A DNA stretch of 64,000 nucleotides from Cymbomonas tetramitiformis (GCA_001247695.2 LGRX02034712.1:31328-95327); one strand, 5' to 3'; counted from the first letter of the stretch, positions 27,878 to 38,890 are shown. Made by a program: numbers and translations. Notes: a model not told the origin generated them from the sequence alone.

Positions 27878-29118
27878 TGAGTCTGGTTCAGAGGTAAGTT
27901 TCTGACTGGAATTCTGCTGAGGACATCTGCTTGAGAAGGGGGTTCGATGACTGGAAGAGGAGGCGGCTGGTAGGCTGCGAGTCCAACGCCACGCCTGAGT
28001 GCGAGGTCGGCGTAACTGACTGAGCTGACTGTGCTGACTGGCTGCTCCGTAGTTGTTGAGGTCAGCGAGGTAGTCAAAGGTCTGGACTCGCGGTTCAACA
28101 GGGACTCGGGCATATCCGTAGTTGTTGAGGTCAGCGAGGTAGTCAAAGGTCTGGACTCGCTGTTCAACAGGGACTCGAGCATATCCGTAACCGTAGCTGC
28201 CTCCGTAGTCGCCTGAGTCAGTGAAGGCGTCAATGAAGTTGCCTCGCTGTCTTTCTCGGACTCGAAAGTCACCGATAACCTTGCCATAGAGTCACCGATC
28301 ACCTTAGGTTCCGTAACGGTATCGGTAATCGGTGAGGTCAGAGAGTCACCGTTCACCTTCTCCGTAAGCGGCGATGTCAGCGAATGCCCAGAACATGCTA
28401 TGCTTATGTGGCGTGGGCCACCTGTCAAGCCGGAGCCACCTGTCCTCCCCGCTGCCCCCACCTCCCCGTTGCTTGTTGAGGAGGGAGTTGGATGCATTGA
28501 GTGTGCCATGGGTTCGCCAGCAATGCGTTGGTGCATGTCTTCTGACCTCCCCGCTGCCCCCACACCCCCTTGGTTAGGGCGCGGAGTCCAGGCGAGATTC
28601 TCACCCTGCTGCTGGCGCTTTCGCCAGTTGGCCACATCGGAGCGGGAGGGAAATTGGCGAAGTCCTGGTCTCTGCTCGTTCGCCTCATTCTGCATGTCCT
28701 GCTCAAGTGCTGCAATGTTGACCTCGGTCATTTCGCGCGCAGCGATCGGGTCGCGAGGTGGTCGGTCAGCAGGTAGATATGGTCCCGCAGAGGCTGCTCC
28801 CGCGGACTCAGCCTGAAGCGCGTTCTCGAGGAATGGCGTGGGCAGCTGGCCGTGCGGGGAGGTCATCACCGTAGCTCCAGACCAAGTATGTGGAGTCCTG
28901 TAGGATGTCAAAGGGCTTCGCGGTCTTGGAGCTGGAGGACTCATGTCGCGCGTCCGCGGTGGGCTCCTGCAGCGCGGCGGTGGCGAGGTCCGGTCTCGAG
29001 TCCGAGGCGGGCTTCGCTGGCGCTGAGCTGGAGGGCTCAGGTCGCGGCTTCCGGACAGTCGCAGGATGCCAGGGAAAGGAGAGGTTGAGTTGACATACCG
29101 CTGGGGAGTCGCTCTCAT
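27874..29118 (-). CDS. Gag of element C, N-terminal part
   Basis: Open from ATG 29118 for 414 codons. The frame is open further right, but that part reads through the junction into element E and is not native. It is Ser/Pro/Arg-rich (PPRTRDRTSPPPR) and then Thr/Ser-rich, with a 69-bp tandem duplication (28047-28115 and 28116-28184) giving a repeated DMPESLLNRESRPL segment. The C-terminal gag core follows in the next ORF through a -1 overlap. In element D both parts are in one frame. Confidence 0.6.
   Translation of the reverse strand: MRATPQRYVNSTSPFPGILRLSGSRDLSPPAQRQRSPPRTRDRTSPPPRCRSPPRTRDMSPPAPRPRSPLTSYRTPHTWSGATVMTSPHGQLPTPFLENALQAESAGAASAGPYLPADRPPRDPIAAREMTEVNIAALEQDMQNEANEQRPGLRQFPSRSDVANWRKRQQQGENLAWTPRPNQGGVGAAGRSEDMHQRIAGEPMAHSMHPTPSSTSNGEVGAAGRTGGSGLTGGPRHISIACSGHSLTSPLTEKVNGDSLTSPITDTVTEPKVIGDSMARLSVTFESEKDSEATSLTPSLTQATTEAATVTDMLESLLNSESRPLTTSLTSTTTDMPESLLNRESRPLTTSLTSTTTEQPVSTVSSVSYADLALRRGVGLAAYQPPPLPVIEPPSQADVLSRIPVRNLPLNQTQ
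28047..28184. repeat. 69-bp tandem duplication in gag of element C
   Basis: Two direct copies, 69 bp each, differ at a few bases. The length is a multiple of three, so the reading frame is kept. Confidence 0.85.
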
Positions 29119-29237
29119 GTTTCGCCCTGCACCAGGGGTGTCAACAGTCAGCACCCGTGGTGACGCCGCTCTTGCATGACGCAGAGGCGGATTAGGGTGA
29201 TGTTTAGGTACCGTTACAGCCTCCTCCAGGGGAGGTG

Positions 29238-30011
29238 TCACACAAGCTGTTCCAGAATCCAGAGCCTGACAAGAAACTGATCGATGAAGTCGAAGAATGC
29301 TCGGTTTCCTACACGAAGTGCTGTTGCAGGAGCATTGGTCAATCCGAAAGGCATAACTGTCCATTCATAAGACCCGTATCTGGTACGAATAGCAGTTTTA
29401 TGAATGTCGTCTGGATGGATGGGAATCTGGTGGAAGAACTGGTTGAAATCAAATCTGCTGAACCAGCGTGCTCCTCTCAATTGCTCAAGTAGGGTGTCAT
29501 GTGGTGGCAGTGGATAAGTGTCCTTTATGGTAATGTTATTCAGGGCACGATAATCACAACACATCCTCCACTTTCCCCCTGGCTTAGGAGCGAAAATGAT
29601 TGGACACCCATATGGCGATGAAGAAGGACGAAGGATACCCAACTCGACATACTTGATGATTTGCCGTTTGAGCTCCTCCATCATGGGAACAGGGATTGTG
29701 CAAACTGGCTGAGATGGTGGTTTATGCCCAGGTTCAATGTTGATTCGATGATACCCACCTTCAAACCGTTCTGGCCTATGACCAGCTGGAAGATCCTCCT
29801 GGAATATGTCTGAAAAGTCTTCTCTCACTTGGTCACGTGCTGCTGTGACCTCTGGGTCTTCCATCGTGGTGTCCACGTCAGCTGCTGTGAAGACCAGTTC
29901 ACCATCGATTTCTGTGAGGAAGAAAAGATATGCTACGGCTTCTTCAGCCGAACCACTGGATCGAATGCGACGGAGATGCTTTCTCATGGTGGTGGCGCTG
30001 ACCAATTCCAT
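29238..30011 (-). pseudogene. reverse transcriptase fragment of element E
   Basis: This holds the N-terminal half of a Ty3 RT: LRPSSSPYGCPIIFAPKPGGKWRMCCDYR, then SRFDFNQFFHQI with the first catalytic Asp, and MPFGLTNAPA. The sequence loses RT similarity after about 29268, before the second catalytic FxDD. There it joins the 5' part of element C. A frame change between protease and RT near 30000-30040 is also present. Confidence 0.8.
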
Positions 30012-30469
30012 TTCAGGAAGGTCATCTGAGTCTGGAGTCTGTTCAACTCTGCTACTCTGGACAATACTGTGCGAATACTGGAGCCTGATGAATGCTTCCT
30101 AGTAATCGTCAGATTTTTGGTCTGAAAGTCAATGTGTGGATTCCTCCTCTCCAACCAATCTTGACCCAGAATGACAGTGAATGGTTTCATGTCAATGATG
30201 TAAAAATCTTCTGTATCCTTATACTTGCCCAGCGAAAATGAAGCTTTGGGAAGATAGGATGTGCATGGTAGTTGGCTTCCTCCAGCCAATCCCACTGAAA
30301 ATGATGAAGAGTCTGTGGGTGTTATACCAAGCTGAGCAGCAAACTGTCTGTCGATGAAAGACGATGTGGCTCCTGGATCTACCAAAATGTGAGTACTCTG
30401 TCCATATACCTTCCCTTTGTACAACAACAGCTTCTTCTGTGATTTCAGCTGTGCTGTCTGAGACTGCAT
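29984..30469 (-). CDS. aspartic protease of element E
   Basis: This 161-residue ORF has the retropepsin motif ILVDPGATSSFIDRQFA and the downstream hydrophobic VILGQDWLERRNP typical of plant Ty3 proteases. It ends just inside the RT ORF, which lies in another frame. It would process the E polyprotein if frameshifted, or it is disabled. Confidence 0.75.
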   Translation of the reverse strand: MQSQTAQLKSQKKLLLYKGKVYGQSTHILVDPGATSSFIDRQFAAQLGITPTDSSSFSVGLAGGSQLPCTSYLPKASFSLGKYKDTEDFYIIDMKPFTVILGQDWLERRNPHIDFQTKNLTITRKHSSGSSIRTVLSRVAELNRLQTQMTFLKWNWSAPPP

Positions 30470-30714
30470 CTGTACGATGTGCTCTGAGGGAGTATCTGTC
30501 TGCTGAAACTGTAATGTCAGACTGGATAGGACTTCTTCTGAGATACTCTCAACCTGGCCACTTGCTTCAGTGGCATCTGCAGGCTGATCTATCCCCTCTG
30601 GGGTGCTCTGAACAATGGTACCTGCGCAGTACCCTGAGAGTTTCCCTGAGGAGATGGAGCTGAAGCTGGAGCTGGAGATGGAGCTGGAGTTGCAACTGCA
30701 GCATTGAGGCTCTG

Positions 30715-32001
30715 CTAATTCTTCAAGGAATTGACCAAGGTGTTGATCGTGTTGATGAGTTTGCCAGACCCATCCTTGGCACCCTGATTCTGTTGCGGCT
30801 GTCTCCGATTCTGCTGAAAGGGATTTTGAGCTGGTGGCTTACCCTTGATCTCCTTTCCATCTGGGGTTCTGTTGGAGAAACAATCCTTTGTGGCGTGATT
30901 GGTACGACCACATCGTTGGCAAGGCTGAGGAGGATTTGGTGCTGCTCCTTTTCCTTTTCCTTTTCCACCTTTTCCCTTGCCTTTTCCACCTTTTCCCTTT
31001 GTCCGATTCTGCGGAAAATTCTGGCTGCCATTCTGATTCCAACTCCTATTTCTGTTGGATCTGTCATATGGCTTTTGGCCACGTCCTCTGTTCTGTTCCT
31101 TTCTGACTGGACCTCCAGTTGACTGTTCCTTCTGCCCCCGATAGTGAAGGGTCTCTGACTGCTTCGAATGAACGACATAATTCAAGTCGAGCAGTATCTG
31201 TGTGGTTAATGACCACGACAGATTATTCCTTTCTGTCTCTGTCAGGAATCGTAAATGGAACTGTCTGCGAAGTTCTGAATCTATGCTGTTGACAAATCTG
31301 TCCTTTATCAACACATCTTCCAGTTCAACTGCTGCCAATGCAGCCAGTGAAGTGAATGTGCGTAGATAATCTGAGAAAGTCTGGCTTCCTTGAGTCAGTG
31401 ACATCAGGTGTTTCTTAGCCACTGATCTTTTATGGGGGTTACCAAACTGTCTGATGAAAATTCCTCTGATCCCTTCATATGTGGCATCTGGTTGATTTGC
31501 CACGACCTGGAAATAGTGTCGGTCATTATTCTGTATGAGGGTCAGGAAAACTGTGATCAGGTCCTTGTCTGGAACTCCTGGATACGTGAATTGGAAGTAC
31601 CTATCCACGGTTTCCAACCAAACCTCTGCGTCCATTCCTGATTTGAATTCCGTAGGTGGTGTCATTTTCACCTTGGGAACCAAACTAGGTGGTGCTGGTG
31701 CTGGAATTGGATCTGCATCTGGATCTGTGAAGACCATTGGAGGATTGTCTGCAGTATATTCATCATCTGGTTCCTTAGGCTCGTTTTCAGAATCCCGATA
31801 TCTGCTCATATCAGGCTTCATGCGGCTGATACCATCGAAGTACCCTATCTGGTCGAATCTGGTCTGGGTATTATCATAACCAACGAGCCATTTTGGGATC
31901 TTGAACCGACTGTATGCATCATATGAGCCTAAGATGTCAAAGAACCATGTTGACGGATCTGCGCTGATGGCTGGAATGTCTGAATCTTCTGCTTCTGCCA
32001 T
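30715..32001 (-). CDS. Gag of element E with zinc knuckle
   Basis: Intact 428-residue ORF from ATG 32001. The N-terminal region (WFFDILGSYDAYSRFKIPKW) precedes a retrotransposon-gag core near residues 120-260 (AEVWLETVDRYFQFTYPG and SDYLRTFTSLAAL). A Lys/Gly-rich basic tract (KGKGGKGKGK) and a CCHC knuckle CQRCGRTNHATKDC follow. It forms the particle and binds RNA by family analogy. The basic tract replaces the usual Arg-rich linker. Confidence 0.88.
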   Translation of the reverse strand: MAEAEDSDIPAISADPSTWFFDILGSYDAYSRFKIPKWLVGYDNTQTRFDQIGYFDGISRMKPDMSRYRDSENEPKEPDDEYTADNPPMVFTDPDADPIPAPAPPSLVPKVKMTPPTEFKSGMDAEVWLETVDRYFQFTYPGVPDKDLITVFLTLIQNNDRHYFQVVANQPDATYEGIRGIFIRQFGNPHKRSVAKKHLMSLTQGSQTFSDYLRTFTSLAALAAVELEDVLIKDRFVNSIDSELRRQFHLRFLTETERNNLSWSLTTQILLDLNYVVHSKQSETLHYRGQKEQSTGGPVRKEQNRGRGQKPYDRSNRNRSWNQNGSQNFPQNRTKGKGGKGKGKGGKGKGKGAAPNPPQPCQRCGRTNHATKDCFSNRTPDGKEIKGKPPAQNPFQQNRRQPQQNQGAKDGSGKLINTINTLVNSLKN

Positions 32002-32900
32002 CTAAGAAAAACAAAACACAACACCAAAAATACCTTCAGCTAACTGAGTGTGTGTGTTGATATATATATACCTATGTTATATATGGTATATCGGTATGTT
32101 TACATACATATAGTACATTAGTACATAATAAAGAGGTAAGTATATATACATATCCACCTTCTTCCCCCCTCAAGGAAGTGTGTGATATTGTGGCAGTTGT
32201 CAATTGCCAATACCTCATAATCAGCATGCATCCATTTAGGAAGCATCTGTCACAGTTCTTGGGTTGTAGCCCATCATATAATCATGTCTGTGATGAAAAC
32301 AGCATGATATATTAACGCCAAACACGAAGTTTTATCGGAATTACAGTGGCATTTCAGGGCATATTACGTTACAGTGGCCCACATACCTAATAGTATGATT
32401 AGGGTGTTACATGGTATCAGTAACCCTAAAATAGGTAAAAAAAATAAGCAGTATAGATTTTTTTGCAAAGGTTTTTAAGCAAAACTGCATTTAATACCTA
32501 AATGAATGTAAGGTGGTTTTCAGAGGGTACGTTACACCCCTGTTACACACATTTAATTTTAGGGGTGTTACAGGGTGTTACAAGTGCTGTATAAATCAGG
32601 GAATATTTGTTAATAGCTGAATAATCAGATCAGCAAAAAAAATCCACACACATTTTTCATTTTGAAATCATGCGTGGAGGATTTTTACGTATTTTGTTAC
32701 AACCAACATGTATACCCCTATATATTACACACCTAATATCTAGGGTGTTACACGAGATATGACAACTGTCATTATGATTTTTACACACCTCAATAGGTAT
32801 AAAATCATAATTTGAAATAAAATAAGGTCGAAATTTCAGTTTTGAAATTTATCTCCAACGTTTTTCACCGATTTTTCAGTCTTTTTCAACCATGTTTTGA
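32002..32900. other. leader and probable LTR of element E
   Basis: There is no gene. It matches the 15444-16250 stretch in motif order. Units of roughly 180 bp beginning GGGTGTTACA (about 32570 and 32748) are followed each time by an AT-rich segment. On the minus strand the motif reads TGTAACACCC. The exact LTR limits cannot be set without a second LTR. Confidence 0.4.
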
Positions 32901-35330
32901 ATGATATATATATCATATCTCAGTGTGTGTGTGAGTTGCAAGCTAAACAAATGCTGCAACATTCTTCACTTTTGCACATGATATTTTTCATGGCACAATA
33001 GTGAATATCTCAAAAATTCAACATGTATGGTGAACATGCAATATGGGTTTTTCTGATTGAAACCCATGGAGGCAATTGCACTCTCTGGTGACATAAAGAT
33101 AAATCAACTGTAAGTGGATTCACAGTTGTGTCAGATCCTAAGATATATTTGAATGTACACAACGAGTATATCAAGTGATATCTCTGTGTTCAAATACATC
33201 TGGACACTGCTAGATGTAATCTGAGCAGTTTTTACACAACACCATGTTTGTGTGTGTGTACGTCCACAACCACTTTTTGTCAGTTCATTTATGGTTGCTG
33301 ATCTGAGTTGGTACATGCATGTGAGTGATCAGTTCTGCATCAACTGTCATAATGCAATGTAGATTTTGATGTTGCTCCAGCGATAGTGGATATGGCATGG
33401 GCAGTGCTCAGCAGTTACCAGCTGCATATTGAGCACTGATACTGCCTTCGGGTCTGGAGATATTCTCCATCCAGCCCTACAGCATGTTGTTTCATCCTGT
33501 TACCATTACTATCGCCATCGCTGACATCCAGCACGCACATGTGTTTACTGGATGTTATCTACATTATTGTATACATTGTTATTGGTATATTCACTCTGAG
33601 TCAGTGAATGTCAATGTATAATGAATGCCAGTGTGTGTGTGATGCACAGCACTTCTGATTAGTACTTTGAGTGTGTGTGTGTAATGCACAGCACTTCTGA
33701 TTAGTACTATAATGCCAGTGTGTGTATGTGTGTAAGATAACTTGTACACACTTTGCAGTAGAGTATATTGTGAACATTACAATATCTCTAGTATATCAAG
33801 ATGATATCATGCAAGATGTTCTGCATACCATGTGCTGAATAGGTCTAGCATGATATATTTGATTTAGGAGTTATTGTAATATCATGATAATCTCATTACG
33901 AAATGAGTTGCTGGTATATTTCACATATAGCTCAGGTGAGCATTCCTTTCAGTGATCCATCATAGAACGGCAAGTCCATCCCATGTATCTCGACATACAG
34001 GTAGGACTTGGTCGAGCTAATTATGATGTTAACAATCACCTTCAGGCACCCTTTGCTATATGGATTCAAATATAAACTAATCATGCACTGCAAAATGATT
34101 GTGCATGTGCATAGTGTAACACAGGTGTATTGCTTGATCAACCCCCGGTTCTATAGGGTACAAGCCTATAGTCGGTTAGGCGCGGACAGACAGTCACCAA
34201 ATCGATCAACGGAACTACATGGTGATTTCAAGATAAGTCCTTACTTTTCAATCTTGCAATACTTCCATGATACACTGTCAATGTAAACTGCAATATGTAC
34301 TACAGCCGTTATCGTGATCAGGCTGTACAGTATAGTAAAGCATGTATGATTCACAATATTGCAATTATTCAGTATTCAGATGCATGTGTGTGTGTGCGTG
34401 TGTGTGTGTGTGTTGATCTGCACACACATGCTATGCACACACTATTATGCTGCTGATGAGCATGTATGCAAATGATCAAGAGTATTTGTGCAGTCATCAA
34501 AAGATATTGTAATTTGCTGCAGTGTGATGATGGTATATTCACAGCATCATAATGATAATGTACCCACAGCAGTATAATGAACGGATGTCTACAGCAGTAT
34601 AATAATTGTGCGTCCATCATGCGTCCATTCCATGTATCTCTGCGAGTGTACATTTGTTCTGCATGCTGACATATCAGAAATCGTACGCGCGAAAATCGAG
34701 CGTTCATCGCATCTGATGAAATCATAAAAAATGCATATCGTGTTGACAGGCCAAAATCATCGTGCGCGCTGATGATTGCGAACAGTGCGAAGCGCTGATG
34801 ATTGCGAACAGTGCGAAAGGATTATTCACAAAAATCGATGCTGACGATTATTTCAAAAAGTATGTCATCATCGGTAATGCATGTCGCATAAGAGAGTTCG
34901 AGCGCGCTGTTAACGAAAATTGTGCGTACTGTCGCAGATGATGCGATCATGTATGCTGATGACCATTTTTTCATTCGCGCGTCTTGATCTCGCATATGGT
35001 GACGATCATGCGAGTTTTGGACATCATATGTGCGCGATCATCATACTGTGCGCACACCTTATCGCTAATATTATCAAGACGATTTCTCTGCTGTTGTTGT
35101 CAACTGCGATTGTGTTCGCGATGAAAAATCTCCTCGCGCAATCAGTATGCTGACAATATGCGATCGTATATTATTCGAGTTGCAGATATTTGATATCGCT
35201 GCAATCGCTGTCGCTTATGCGTCCACCTGCAAACCTGCGAACAATATTATGATATGATCTATTTTACGTCTGATACTGCACCCACTTGAGTTCTCGAGTT
35301 CGTAGCCTTGACGAGCTAAATTAGAATATC
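32901..35330. other. AT-rich intergenic DNA with small repeats
   Basis: No convincing gene. It holds a duplicated block with CACAGCACTTCTGATTAGTA (about 33640-33712), a GT-rich microsatellite near 34385-34411, and a duplicated GCGCTGATGATTGCGAACAG unit at about 34767-34819. Confidence 0.45.
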
Positions 35331-35551
35331 ATTGTTAGGGCACAGGATATGCGAGCCCTGTATATTATTCAATATTATCAAATAATCACTGTGTTGTTGG
35401 ACAGCATACACAAGTGAACAGAATAGCGGGTGTGAGTGCAGTCTCTGAATAATGAGCTGCTGAAGCACAACGCTTCCTCCCTTTAATACCATACGTCTCC
35501 CATCATCTTAGATGATACCGCCATTGGGTTGTGAACCCGAGACGTAGGTTA
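35331..35551. repeat. dispersed repeat of about 225 bp, copy 2
   Basis: Near-identical to 16254-16483, same orientation. It starts TTAGGGCACAGGATATGCG and ends GAGACGTAGGTT. No TSD is visible. Confidence 0.7.
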
Positions 35552-35859
35552 AACGACCAGCATTGCAATAACGACTAGTTCGTTCATGCTGCGCATGCGT
35601 GTTCCGCACATGCTAAAAGCGAAAGATGGTTCTTGAAGAATCAACAAGATGTATCTTTGCTTTGTCATTTTCGAGTTCGGAGTACGAACTCTCGATGACA
35701 AGGTCATTCAAGTCTTTCCTTGAATAATGACAGATGATGTGACATATCATCTGGCGACCTGTACAGTCATCGTCGACTGTAATGACGACTGTCATAATAA
35801 TGTATGACGCGACTCGACGTGTACAGTCGTGATCGATCGTACTGTCGACTGTCATATTA

Positions 35860-35945
35860 ATATATGACACGACATGACATGACATGACATGACATGGTAT
35901 GACATGTATGACAGGTATGACATGTATGACACATATGTCATCGGT
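35860..35945. repeat. ACATG pentamer microsatellite and related motif
   Basis: Six or so ACATG units are followed by GTATGACAGGTATGACATG and ACACATATGTCATCGG. A close relative of the latter lies near 977-1035. Confidence 0.7.
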
Positions 35946-36522
35946 CATGACCCTGACAGCCATCATGTGGGGTTTTACTGATTGAAACCCATGATAAACA
36001 GACCAAACCCTAATACTTATATGTAGATTTATCAATAGTGGCTTGCAGTCACTTAAATGATAACTTGTCAGTTGATTTATTACTTACTTAGGACTGTCAA
36101 TTCCTTAGATAACCTTGGCTAATAGCTTCAGGCGAGATCACTCCTCGGTTCGGTCGCCTGTCCTTGGCTGTTGATCACGTTGCCTACCCACGAATGGGTC
36201 TGCTGGAGGTCTTCTTTATCTCTTCGGATCCATGACAATACTCTGGTCCAGATGCTAAGCAACTTGAGCAAATGCTCATAGTAATCAGGTAATTATCATT
36301 TGCTTAGGCATATGGCGGTGCACTGGAAGAATATCAAAATGATATCTTCTGCTGAATATATCAGCTTGACTGTATATTCGGTGTGTGGTGCATCAGAATA
36401 GATAAAAACGGGGGATAGAATACCGAGTCTTCCCGTTATATGTTCGGGGTCTAGGGTTCCGGGACCGGTGACAGTCATACACCCTAACTATAGGAATGAC
36501 AGTCGGGGTGTCACTTCCAGCA
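35946..36522. other. intergenic DNA ending in an LTR-like edge
   Basis: No gene is seen. The right edge, GTGTCACTTCCAGCA at about 36508-36522, reads TGCTGGAAGTGACAC on the minus strand, like the start of the solo LTR at 2544 (TGCTGGAATTGACAC). The other end of this LTR could not be found. Confidence 0.4.
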
Positions 36523-36952
36523 CACCACCTAGGGTGGTGACTGGCAAACTAGGTGGTCACGGAACTGAAACAAACACCTACTCAGCTTCGGTGGAAATAA
36601 GCATCCTACAGGAGAACCTGTCCTTTCTGGCAGGGTAACTCCCGAAACTAGCAGCTAGTGAGGCATAGTGCAGAATACGGATACAGTTAAAGCCCTAAAC
36701 TAAGCCCATCTTGGGGCAACCTGAACCAACAGCATTAAACCCTGGAGGCAGGCTAGTCTCAATCTCGGTAACTCTAGCCACTTCGAAAGTGCCCGGGAGA
36801 GCCGGTGCCACTGTTACAGCGCCCAGGAGAGCTGGTACCACTGTCTGTGAAATCATGCGTAGAGCAAATTGAGAGAATTGGAGATGTGCCGATGTCGCCG
36901 CAGGCAGTTGCACCGGGTGCAATCGGTCCGGCCCGGTGTCGAATTGAAGAAT
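36523..36952 (-). mobile_element. 3' remnant of a TGCTGGA-type LTR element
   Basis: Right of the LTR edge lies CACCACC, the complement of the shared polypurine tract. It is followed by a stretch resembling the 3' UTR of family B (AACAAACACCTAC then CGGTGGAAA). A 75-codon minus ORF (36695-36922) may be the last part of a Gag-like protein. It is cut by TIR element 2. Confidence 0.4.
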
Positions 36953-36956
36953 ATGT

Positions 36957-37612
36957 TGTCTATTCTACTAATTTTTGGGCGGGTTAACAATACCTAAGAG
37001 CGATATTCGAGCACCCCAATATCCTTAATAATTCGAGATATCGCATACAACCCATGCTTGGCAATGTTTATTGTAGTTAGTTTTGTGTGTGGAAACTGTA
37101 ATTTCTGCTACTTGGATGGGTACACCGGGCTGAAATGGCGTTCGAAGTTAGGGCGGGTTGGCCCAAAAATTACGGCGGGTTAACCCCTAACTTCGTTTAT
37201 TGTTGCTCCGCGTAGGCTACGTGGTGGTCCCAAGGCACTAAGTGACAATATTTCAAGGAAGTTTTATGTGTTGTGACCTTAAGTTTCGATCTAGAGCACT
37301 TCCCTATCGGTATAGACCAATCCTCAGCCCAAAGTGTCTGGAGCTCTGCCAACTTTGATTGGGTAATTTTGAGGGTTGATAAACGCCTATTGTTCCTACT
37401 TTTTGCCCGAACTCGATTACCAATCGTCAGACCAAAGTGTCAAGAGTTCTCGCAACGTTTTTTGGGTAATTTTGAGGGTTGATAAACGCCTGTTGTTCGT
37501 ACTTTTTGCCCGGAGTCGATTACGCGCGCGATATCGTAGAAATGCCTAGGTGTTGGTAACCCGCCGTAACAACGTGTTACGGCGGGTTAACCCGCCTTTC
37601 GCAGAATAGACA
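36957..37612. mobile_element. non-autonomous TIR DNA element 2 (656 bp)
   Basis: The ends are inverted repeats TGTCTATTCT, each followed by GGCGGGTTAAC a few bases inside, with a 4-bp duplication ATGT at 36953-36956 and 37613-37616. The palindrome GGCGGGTTAACCCGCC lies near the right end. A segment with GGGTAATTTTGAGGGTTGAT is duplicated 103 bp apart (37361 and 37464). No transposase is encoded. Confidence 0.85.
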
Positions 37613-38204
37613 ATGTTGCATTGTTGGTATATGCATGTGTATGCCAACCGTTATCGTGATCAGGCTGGTATGCATATGTGCATGTATGCTAGATTTATAT
37701 GATCAGGTTGATTATTATCACAGTGTAATTGAGTGAACAAGTTACAGTATGTGTAGCTAGTTGCAGTATGTGATAGTGATAAGTGGGATAAGTGTGATAA
37801 GTGGGATAGTGACAAAAGTTATCACACTATCAATCACAGCATGTTGTTATAATGATGACAACATGGTATATACTTATGCACAGCATGTGTGTGTGATGAT
37901 GATGATATCGCACACATTATTTCTGCAGCATGTATGTGTACTGTTGGTCTACACAGCATCATGCGTCCCTCTGCGCAGCATCATGCGTCCACATGCGAAG
38001 TATTGTGTGTCCGTCTGCGAAGTATTGTGTGTCCATATGATGCAAAATTGTATGAACATCTAATTCGCACATTATGTCTGCGCGCGATAAATACGTATGT
38101 CGCGCTGCATGTGGTGCATGGCGATGCACCACAAATCGTGCGTCCCCTGCATAAGCTAAAATCATCGCACGTGTGCGTCGCACTGAACGAGCTAAAATCA
38201 TCGT
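37613..38204. other. intergenic DNA with short tandem duplications
   Basis: No gene is recognised. Short duplications include GATAAGTGGGATA (about 37780-37812) and a CATCATGCGTCC / GAAGTATTGTGTGTCC series (about 37967-38036). A missing 5' exon of the downstream gene could lie here, but I cannot identify one. Confidence 0.4.
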
Positions 38205-38890
38205 GGCATTTTGCCTTTTGAAAGCCAAAAGCACATTAATCATGATCTTGCTGTTTTGTTTCTGTTTTCCTGTTCATTCTTGTTATTTCTCACAGTTTTA
38301 GCATTAATGAGAAAAGGGACTGTTTTCTTTACTTTCGCCTGACATTCTGCCTTTTAAAGCCAAAAGCATTAATCATGATCTAGGCTGTTTTGTTTATGTT
38401 TTCTGTTCATTCTTGTTATTTCTCACGGTTTAGCATTAATTAGAAAAGGGAGGTTTTCTTTACTTTCGCGACATTTTGCCTTTTGAAAGCCGAAAGCACA
38501 TTAATCCTGAACTTCTTTGTTTTGTTTCTGTTTTCTGTTGAATCTTGTTATTTCTCGCAGTTTTAGCATTAATTAGAAAAGGGACTGTTTTCTTTACTTT
38601 CGCCCGACATTTTGCATTTTGAAAGCCAAAAGCACATTAATCACGATCTTGCTGTTTTGTTTTTGTTTTCCTGTTCATTCTTGTCATTTCTCACAGTTTT
38701 AGCATTAATGAGAAAAGGGACTGTTTTCTTTACTTTCGCCTGACATTTTGCCTTTTGAAAGCCAAAAGCACATTAATCATGAACTTGCTGTTTTGTTTAT
38801 GTTTTCCTGTTCATTCTTGTTATTTCTCACAGTTTTAGCATTAATGAGAAAAGGGACTGTTTTCTTTACTTCCGCCTGACATTTTGCCTT
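38205..38890. repeat. 136-bp tandem repeat, about five copies
   Basis: Units start at about 38205, 38341, 38470, 38606, 38742 and 38878 (spacing 136, 129, 136, 136, 136). Each opens with GACATTTTGCCTTTTGAAAG and contains CACAGTTTTAGCATTAATGAG. The last partial unit ends about 50 bases before the 3' splice site at 38937, so the array probably lies in an intron or just upstream of the gene at 38938. Confidence 0.9.

Larger units (their letters stand above)
16757..29268 (-). mobile_element. element C: Ty3-type retrotransposon with two methyltransferase modules
   Basis: The minus-strand order is gag (two frames), unknown middle ORF, protease, RT, RNase H, adenine-methyltransferase-like domain, integrase, chromodomain, C5 methyltransferase, polypurine tract and LTR-like end. 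The layout matches element D (48525-64000). Several frame breaks and a changed NPPF motif show decay. The right end joins the RT of element E directly near 29268 with no 5' LTR visible, so this copy is truncated or recombined. The outer limit on the left is uncertain. Confidence 0.8.
29268..32001 (-). mobile_element. element E: Ty3-type retrotransposon truncated in RT
   Basis: An intact gag, a protease and half an RT lie on the minus strand, with a leader and probable LTR to the right (32002-32900). The rest of pol and the 3' LTR are absent. It is the same family as the decayed copy at 13736-16253 and a different lineage from C and D. Confidence 0.8.

Noticed and set aside
33131..35153. Short ORFs in AT-rich intergenic DNA
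   Set aside because: No domain, no homology within the window, and lengths expected by chance.
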